Shown here: piece after piece, positions 5,345 to 8,930 of the stretch
Layout: each line of letters begins with the position of its first letter
Position numbering within the stretch: the stretch's first letter is position 1
Assembly (NCBI GenBank): GCA_958436045.1
Contig: CAUBIP010000071.1
Coordinates: 1 to 8,930 of the forward strand
DNA: 8,930 bases
Reading direction: 5' to 3'
Source of the DNA: an uncultured Oscillospiraceae bacterium
GTDB taxonomy: Bacteria; Bacillota; Clostridia; Oscillospirales; Oscillospiraceae
Notes under the pieces: model-generated
Seen by the model: the letters and a program-made list of their open reading frames with translations, nothing else
What the model was told of the DNA's origin: nothing
The model's database searches: none
Program-made: the position numbers and the translations under genes

Positions 5345-6145
5345 TTATTCCGCCGGGATATATTTGTCGATGATCTTCTGGATGGTGCCGTCGGCGGTCA
5401 GATCAGCCAGGGCCTTGTTAAATTCTTCCGTCAGCGCGCTGCCCTTGGCAAAGCAGATGGCATAGTCTTCGTTGGCGTATTCCGTATCCAGGATCTTCAG
5501 GCCTTCGTTGGCGGCGACAAAGTTCTTGGCGGGCTCGGAGTCGATGATGACGCAGTCGATCTTGCCGGTGATGAGGGCCTGGACTGCATCGGCGCCCTTG
5601 CTGTAGCGCTGGACGCGGTCATCGCCCATGTCGTCCGTGGCGTAGACATCGCCGGTGGTATCCTGCTGGACGCCAGCGACATAGGTCGCGCCGTCTGCCA
5701 GCAGATCATCGGCAGAGGTGATCTCGGAGTCCTCCCGGACGATGACGACCTGGACGGCGTTGGCGTACGGGTCGGAGAAATCGACACTCTGCAGGCGGTC
5801 TTCCGTGATGGTCATGCCGGCCATGCTGAAATCAGCCTTGCCTGCCGTGACGGCGTTGATGATGGCGCCGAATTCCATGTTGTCGATCCGCAGCTCGTAG
5901 CCCAGCTTATCGCAGATGGCCTGGGCGATCTCGGCGTCGATGCCGACGATCTGCTCGGACTCGAAGTACTCGTAGGGCGGGAATTCCGCGTTCGTCGCCA
6001 TGACAAGGGTCTTACTGCTGGCGGCGGGGTCAGAGGCGGGGCTGCCCGTGGCATCGTCGGCGTCATTATTTTTGTCGGAGCCGCAGCCTGCAAACAGGCA
6101 GGCGAGCAAGCCCACGGCGAGGATCAGGGATAAGATCTTTTTCAT
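5345..6145 (-). CDS. amino-acid ABC transporter substrate-binding lipoprotein (SBP_bac_3)
   Basis: 266 residues. It captures an amino acid outside the membrane and delivers it to the permease at 4525-5253. The signal peptide is MKK plus a hydrophobic stretch ending in the lipobox LFAGC (17-21), so Cys21 should carry lipid. A polar Asp/Ser/Ala linker follows (22-45). The mature domain starts TLVMATNAEFPPYEY (46-60) and has the family stretch MTITEDR (111-117) with Arg117, the usual contact for the ligand carboxylate, and VIIDSEPA (199-206) with Asp202, the usual contact for the alpha-amino group. This supports an amino-acid ligand, but not which one. The ATG at 6145 is preceded by AAAGGAG (6156-6162). 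First gene of the operon, with promoter at 6188-6216. Confidence 0.93.
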   Translation of the reverse strand: MKKILSLILAVGLLACLFAGCGSDKNNDADDATGSPASDPAASSKTLVMATNAEFPPYEYFESEQIVGIDAEIAQAICDKLGYELRIDNMEFGAIINAVTAGKADFSMAGMTITEDRLQSVDFSDPYANAVQVVIVREDSEITSADDLLADGATYVAGVQQDTTGDVYATDDMGDDRVQRYSKGADAVQALITGKIDCVIIDSEPAKNFVAANEGLKILDTEYANEDYAICFAKGSALTEEFNKALADLTADGTIQKIIDKYIPAE

Positions 6146-6187
6146 TTTTTTGCTTCTCCTTTGGTGTTTGTTCTCAGAATACTATAT

Positions 6188-6216
6188 ATTTTATCGCAAG
6201 TGACGGGACTTGTCAA
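6188..6216 (-). promoter_or_regulatory. sigma-A promoter for the amino-acid ABC operon
   Basis: On the minus strand a consensus TTGACA (6211-6216), a 17-nt spacer and TAAAAT (6188-6193). Transcription would start near 6181, about 36 nt before the binding-protein ATG. Confidence 0.8.
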
Positions 6217-6233
6217 TTCTCCAGATAGAATAT

Positions 6234-6251
6234 TTTGAATAAAAATGCATT
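6234..6251. promoter_or_regulatory. ArgR/AhrC-type ARG box (putative)
   Basis: TTTGAATAAAAATGCATT matches the ARG-box consensus WNTGAATWWWWATTCANW at every position but one (G for T at 6247). It lies between the divergent promoters, centred about 61 bp upstream of the ABC-operon start and upstream of the antiporter -35 box. Next to an amino-acid importer this suggests arginine-responsive control. AT-rich sequence can match by chance, and no second adjacent box is obvious. Confidence 0.4.
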
Positions 6252-6263
6252 CATTGCCGGGGA

Positions 6264-6292
6264 TTGCAATCGCGTCGCGTTTATGGTATATA
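6264..6292 (+). promoter_or_regulatory. sigma-A promoter for the antiporter/mgtC operon
   Basis: TTGCAA (6264-6269), a 17-nt spacer and TATATA (6287-6292), with an extended -10 TG at 6284-6285. Transcription would begin near 6299, giving a leader of about 69 nt. Confidence 0.6.
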
Positions 6293-6317
6293 TGAAGTAG
6301 AGCCAGTGTATTACATA

Positions 6318-6352
6318 CCAGGCACGTCTGGCGCGAGCCGGTGCCGCTGCGC
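6318..6352 (+). promoter_or_regulatory. GC-rich leader with competing hairpins upstream of the antiporter
   Basis: Several pairings compete: CCAG (6318-6321) with CTGG (6328-6331); GGCAC (6321-6325) with GTGCC (6341-6345), enclosing GGC-GCGA-GCC with a GNRA-type loop; and GCGC (6331-6334) with GCGC (6349-6352), the last ending directly at the Shine-Dalgarno. The first two cannot form together. No known riboswitch class is recognised, and the leader is short for most of them. Confidence 0.3.
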
Positions 6353-6367
6353 AAAGGAGGTGGGCAG

Positions 6368-7822
6368 ATGCTGCTGGCGTTTTCCGATACCCTGCAGGCG
6401 ATGCCCCACGCCCCCGGCGTCGTGCTGTCGCTGGCGCTGATGCTCTTCGGCGGCTTTGCCATGACGCGGCTGACGAAGCTGGTGCGCCTGCCGAATGTCA
6501 CCGCATATATTCTCATCGGCATTCTGATGGGGCCGGACTGCCTAGCCCTGATCCCCGGCCAGATCATCCAGCGGACGGATTTCCTGGCAGATATCGCCCT
6601 GGCCCTCATTGCCTTTGGCGCGGGGGAGTTTTTCCGGGCGGAAAAACTGAAAAAGACGGGCCTGCGGGTCCTTGTCATCGTTTTGATCGAGACGGCGGCC
6701 TGCGGCGGGCTTGTGTTTGCCCTGTGTCGGGCGGCGCTGGGGCTGCCAGTAGCGTATGCCATCGTCCTGGCGGCGCTGGCGGCGGCGACGGCGCCCTCGT
6801 CCATGGTCATGGTCATCCGCCAAACCCATGCCAAGGGGCCGTTTGTGGATATGCTCCTGCAGGCCGTCGCGCTGGACGATGTCGTCAGCCTCGTCTCCTA
6901 CTCCGTAGCCATCTGCATCGCGCTGGCAGTCACCGGCGGCGGAGGCGCGATTACGTTTGGGCTCGTCGCCGCGCCCATTACGGCAAATCTCGGCGTTATG
7001 GCCCTGGGGGCGATCTTCGGCGTCTTGCTGAAGCTGCTGATGCCCGGCTCCCGCAGCAAGGATAACCGGCTCATCATCTCTCTAGCGGTGCTGTTCGCGT
7101 TCTGCGGCGTCTGCGCGCTGCTGAACGTGTCGCCGCTGCTGGGATGCATGTCCATGGGGATGGTATATATCAATATCTCCGGCGACGAGAAGCTGTTTCG
7201 CCAGCTCAATTACTTTGGCCCACCGGTGATGCTGCTGTTTTTCGTCCGGGCGGGGCTGGATTTTGAAATTCGGGCCCTGTTTTCGGCGGAAAGCGCCGTG
7301 GCCGGGGTGCCGTTGGTCGTCATCGGCGGGGCGTATTCCGCCGTGCGGATGGCGGGCAAATGCGGCGGCAGCTATCTGGGCGGCGTGCTCACGAAAAGCG
7401 ACCGGAACGTCCGCCGCTATTTTGGCCTCGGACTGACACCCCAGGGCGGCGTGACCATCGGCATGGCGGCCCTATGTGCCCGGACGCTCAACAGTGAGGT
7501 TGGGCAAAATCTGCAGACGATCATCCTGGCGGCCAGCGTGATCTATGAATTGGTCGGCCCGGCGTGCGTCAAGCTCGCGCTTTACTTGGCCGGGACTTAT
7601 TCCGATCGCCTAGAGGACCTGACGGTGGCCCCGGCGGCGGAGGGCGCAGGGGTGCGGGATGTCGATGTCCTCATCGCCCGCATCCGCCAGATCCAGGCGC
7701 AGCTGCCGGAGCTTTCGGCACAATATGTGGACGAGGATGAGCAGGCATTTTTAGAGGGCGAGGCCGCCCAATACGGGCCCCAAGGCCGCGCCTGGCGCAA
7801 GCGCTTCTGGCGGCGGGAGTAA
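6368..7822 (+). CDS. CPA2-family monovalent cation/proton antiporter
   Basis: 484 residues. The family exchanges Na+ or K+ for H+ across the inner membrane. About 12 hydrophobic segments fill residues 15-410. Conserved points: LPNVTAYILIGILMGPD (41-57) near the start; TAPSSM (141-146) in the TM4 position; ALDDV (168-172), where the paired Asp170-Asp171 match the ion-binding Asp pair; Lys331 in VRMAGKCGGSYLGG; and GLTPQGGVTIG (355-365). The C-terminal 70 residues are a polar tail without an RCK/TrkA-N nucleotide-binding domain, unlike KefB/KefC. The frame is open from a GTG at 6341, but the ATG at 6368 sits seven bases after AAAGGAGG (6353-6360) and is the clear start. The MgtC-family gene follows after 50 nt with no terminator between. 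Na+ versus K+ cannot be decided. Confidence 0.88.
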   Translation: MLLAFSDTLQAMPHAPGVVLSLALMLFGGFAMTRLTKLVRLPNVTAYILIGILMGPDCLALIPGQIIQRTDFLADIALALIAFGAGEFFRAEKLKKTGLRVLVIVLIETAACGGLVFALCRAALGLPVAYAIVLAALAAATAPSSMVMVIRQTHAKGPFVDMLLQAVALDDVVSLVSYSVAICIALAVTGGGGAITFGLVAAPITANLGVMALGAIFGVLLKLLMPGSRSKDNRLIISLAVLFAFCGVCALLNVSPLLGCMSMGMVYINISGDEKLFRQLNYFGPPVMLLFFVRAGLDFEIRALFSAESAVAGVPLVVIGGAYSAVRMAGKCGGSYLGGVLTKSDRNVRRYFGLGLTPQGGVTIGMAALCARTLNSEVGQNLQTIILAASVIYELVGPACVKLALYLAGTYSDRLEDLTVAPAAEGAGVRDVDVLIARIRQIQAQLPELSAQYVDEDEQAFLEGEAAQYGPQGRAWRKRFWRRE

Positions 7823-7872
7823 CACAAGACCCAGCGGCAAATCTGCGGCAGATCTTAAAAGGAGGAAGCTTT

Positions 7873-8592
7873 ATGGCATATCTGACACAAATGCACGACC
7901 CCATCGCCGCCTGGCTGGGGGCTTGGTCGGCGGAACTGGGCCTGGGGTCCGTGGCCCTGCGGGCGGGCCTGGCAATCCTGCTTGCCTCCCTGGTGGGGCT
8001 GGAGCGGGCGCAAAAGCGTCATACCGCCGGGTTGCGGACGTTTATGCTGGTGAGCCTGTTTTCCTGCACGGCCATGCTGCTGGACCTGTTTCTGGCGCTG
8101 CCGGTGCCGATCCTCTCGGCGGCGTGTATTTTGGCCGTCGGGTCCATCAGCACATATTCCATTCTCTTCAGCTCCAAGAGTCAGATCAAGGGACTGACGA
8201 CGGCCGTCGCCCTGTGGGCGTGCTGCATTTTGGGGCTGGCCATCGGCGGCGGGTTTTACACACTGGCGGCCATCGTCTTTGCCGCCCTGCTGCTCTGCCT
8301 GGACCTGATGCCCACTTGGGAGGACTATCTCAAGGAGCGCTCAAATCATTTTGAGGTGCACCTGGAGCTGCGGGACAAGCGGGAGCTGCCGAATTTCACC
8401 GCCACGGCCCGGGAGCTTGGCCTGCGGATCGACGATATCGAGGCGAACCCGGCGTACCTGAGCACCGGCTTGAGTGTCTACACCGTCTCGCTGACGATCG
8501 TCTCTCCGGAGCTCAAGGCGTTTAAAAAGCACCGGGAGATCACTGCGGCGCTGGCGAGCCTGGAATCCGTTAGCTATATTGAGCTCATTTAG
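7873..8592 (+). CDS. MgtC/SapB-family membrane protein
   Basis: 239 residues. MgtC proteins are small inner-membrane proteins linked to magnesium limitation, membrane potential and, in Salmonella, control of the F-type ATP synthase. Seen: hydrophobic helices over residues 25-145; GLERAQKRHTAGLRTF (42-57), matching the family stretch 'G.eR....AG.RT..LV'; IKGLTTAVALW (105-115); GLAIGGGFY (121-129); then a soluble C-terminal domain (about 158-239) of the ACT-like type common in longer members. Odd: the second conserved helix reads GSISTYSILFSS (90-101) where typical members have a GIGFLGAG-like motif. The ATG at 7873 is seven bases after AAAAGGAGG (7857-7865). It probably shares a transcript with the antiporter upstream. 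Family is fairly sure; function is not. Confidence 0.85.
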   Translation: MAYLTQMHDPIAAWLGAWSAELGLGSVALRAGLAILLASLVGLERAQKRHTAGLRTFMLVSLFSCTAMLLDLFLALPVPILSAACILAVGSISTYSILFSSKSQIKGLTTAVALWACCILGLAIGGGFYTLAAIVFAALLLCLDLMPTWEDYLKERSNHFEVHLELRDKRELPNFTATARELGLRIDDIEANPAYLSTGLSVYTVSLTIVSPELKAFKKHREITAALASLESVSYIELI

Positions 8593-8640
8593 GGTGCGCC
8601 TGCCCGCCATAGAAATTTCAAACTTTTTGCATTCTATCGG
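8593..8640 (+). other. short gap after the mgtC-family gene without a clear terminator
   Basis: No stem followed by a T-run is visible between the mgtC stop (8590-8592) and the tRNA promoter at 8641. The only symmetry is a loose ATAGAA/TTCTAT pair. Transcripts of the antiporter/mgtC unit may therefore run on through the tRNA to the terminator at 8791-8828. Confidence 0.35.
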
Positions 8641-8669
8641 TTGACGAAACGGGAAAACTGTGCTAAAAT
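8641..8669 (+). promoter_or_regulatory. strong sigma-A promoter for tRNA-Thr
   Basis: TTGACG (8641-8646), a 17-nt spacer and TAAAAT (8664-8669), with the extended -10 element TGC immediately before it (8661-8663). Transcription would start near 8676, giving a leader of about 38 nt that contains a small CGTGG/CCACG hairpin (8676-8680 with 8692-8696). Confidence 0.8.
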
Positions 8670-8713
8670 AGCTCCCGTGGTATCGAGTAGCCCACGCTGC
8701 CGTGCCCGGCTTT

Positions 8714-8789
8714 GCTACTGTGGCTCAGTTGGTAGAGCAGCTGATTCGTAATCAGCAGGTCGCCGGTTCGAGTCCGGCCAGTAGCTCCA
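8714..8789 (+). tRNA. tRNA-Thr, anticodon CGU (reads ACG)
   Basis: 76 nt including the encoded CCA (8787-8789). The acceptor stem GCTACTG (8714-8720) pairs perfectly with CAGTAGC (8779-8785); the discriminator is T8786. The D arm is GCTC...GAGC, the anticodon stem GCTGA/TCAGC encloses the loop TTCGTAA with anticodon CGT, and the T arm GCCGG-TTCGAGT-CCGGC is canonical. It is a single tRNA with its own promoter (8641-8669) and terminator (8791-8828). Confidence 0.97.
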
Positions 8790-8790
8790 T

Positions 8791-8828
8791 CCCCATGGAA
8801 TCTTTCGATTCCATGGGGTCCCCTTTTT
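8791..8828 (+). terminator. rho-independent terminator of tRNA-Thr
   Basis: Perfect 12-bp arms, CCCCATGGAATC (8791-8802) and GATTCCATGGGG (8807-8818), around a TTTC loop, followed by TCCCC and TTTTT (8824-8828). It starts one base after the encoded CCA. Confidence 0.9.
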
Positions 8829-8930
8829 ATTGAGCATCCTCGGGCGGAATGAATCCGCCCTGCGGGAACTCGGCTGCACCGAGCTTCACGGCGGACTCCC
8901 GCCGACCGCCAGAAGGCGGTTTGCGCTGCC
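8827..8930 (-). other. doubtful partial reading frame entering from the right edge
   Basis: On the minus strand a frame open at the window edge gives 33 residues ending ...GGFIPPEDAQ and a TAA at 8827-8829. The stop overlaps the T-run of the tRNA terminator. Plus-strand reading is also open here (ATG at 8849, MNPPCGNSAAPSF...). Open frames on both strands over a series of hairpins are better explained by a folded repeat than by a gene. No family is recognised. Confidence 0.15.
8842..8920. repeat. four consecutive hairpins at the right edge (folded repeat or structured RNA)
   Basis: Stem 1: GGGCGGA (8842-8848) with TCCGCCC (8854-8860). Stem 2: GAACTCGG (8866-8873) with CCGAGcTTC (8879-8887), one bulge. 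Stem 3: CGGCGG (8889-8894) with CCGCCG (8899-8904). Stem 4: ACCGCC (8905-8910) with GGCGGT (8915-8920). Loops are 4-5 nt, and nearly every base is in a stem. Stems 1, 3 and 4 share GGCGG/CCGCC and could pair in other ways. The block starts after the tRNA terminator and may continue beyond the window. A dispersed intergenic repeat is the likeliest explanation. Confidence 0.55.

Noticed and set aside
5336..6133. 265-residue open frame on the plus strand opposite the substrate-binding protein
   Set aside because: It mirrors a clear SBP_bac_3 lipoprotein almost end to end, has Val/Asp/Gly-rich composition typical of antisense reading of GC-rich codons, and has no ribosome binding site.
8842..8920. 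CRISPR array or insertion-sequence end
   Set aside because: The hairpins differ in sequence and have no regular spacers; no transposase or terminal repeat is visible.
8713..8930. Integrated element at the tRNA-Thr gene
   Set aside because: No integrase and no repeat of the tRNA 3' end are visible in the window, and the tRNA terminator is intact directly after CCA.

Overview
The window looks like chromosomal DNA from a GC-rich gut Firmicute, most likely a Clostridia/Oscillospiraceae-type organism. The reasons are an AddB-type recombination subunit, strong AGGAGG ribosome binding sites, sigma-A promoters with 17-bp spacers, GC-rich genes separated by AT-rich control regions, GTG/TTG starts and a tRNA-Thr(CGU) with an encoded CCA. 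No phage, insertion sequence or CRISPR array is visible. The species assignment is inference.

Layout. 1-670 (minus): N-terminal 223 residues of AddB, running off the left edge. 789-1601 (minus): a SpoU/TrmH-family RNA methyltransferase. Its terminator (724-755) is interleaved with the addB promoter (759-787). 1602-1910: a 309-bp divergent control region with two good promoters and an unusual density of palindromes and repeats. 1911-3413 (plus): an NCS2-family purine (xanthine/uracil type) permease. 3414-3791: a convergent, gene-free stretch with two terminators for the permease and one for the opposing operon. 3792-6145 (minus): a complete polar amino-acid ABC importer in the order lipoprotein binding protein, permease, ATPase. 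A perfect 12-bp terminator-like hairpin lies between the first two genes. 6146-6367: a second divergent control region with two promoters and a near-perfect ArgR-type box between them. 6368-7822 and 7873-8592 (plus): a CPA2-type cation/proton antiporter followed 50 nt later by an MgtC/SapB-family membrane protein, probably one operon. 8641-8828: a tRNA-Thr gene with its own promoter and terminator. 8842-8920: four consecutive small hairpins continuing to the right edge.

How the genes fit together. Most of the window is ordinary housekeeping: membrane uptake (purines, amino acids), ion homeostasis (antiporter plus MgtC), DNA repair (AddB), RNA modification and a tRNA. I found no clearly new multi-gene system. 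The points most worth a second look are the missing TM8 glutamate in the purine permease, the missing Walker A motif in AddB, the layered operators in front of the permease, the ArgR-like box in front of the amino-acid importer, the terminator inside that operon, and the folded repeat at the right edge.

Several starts were moved from the longest open frame because of ribosome binding sites: methyltransferase to 1601, ABC permease to a TTG at 5253, antiporter to 6368. The AddB frame is open at the window edge and is easy to miss.
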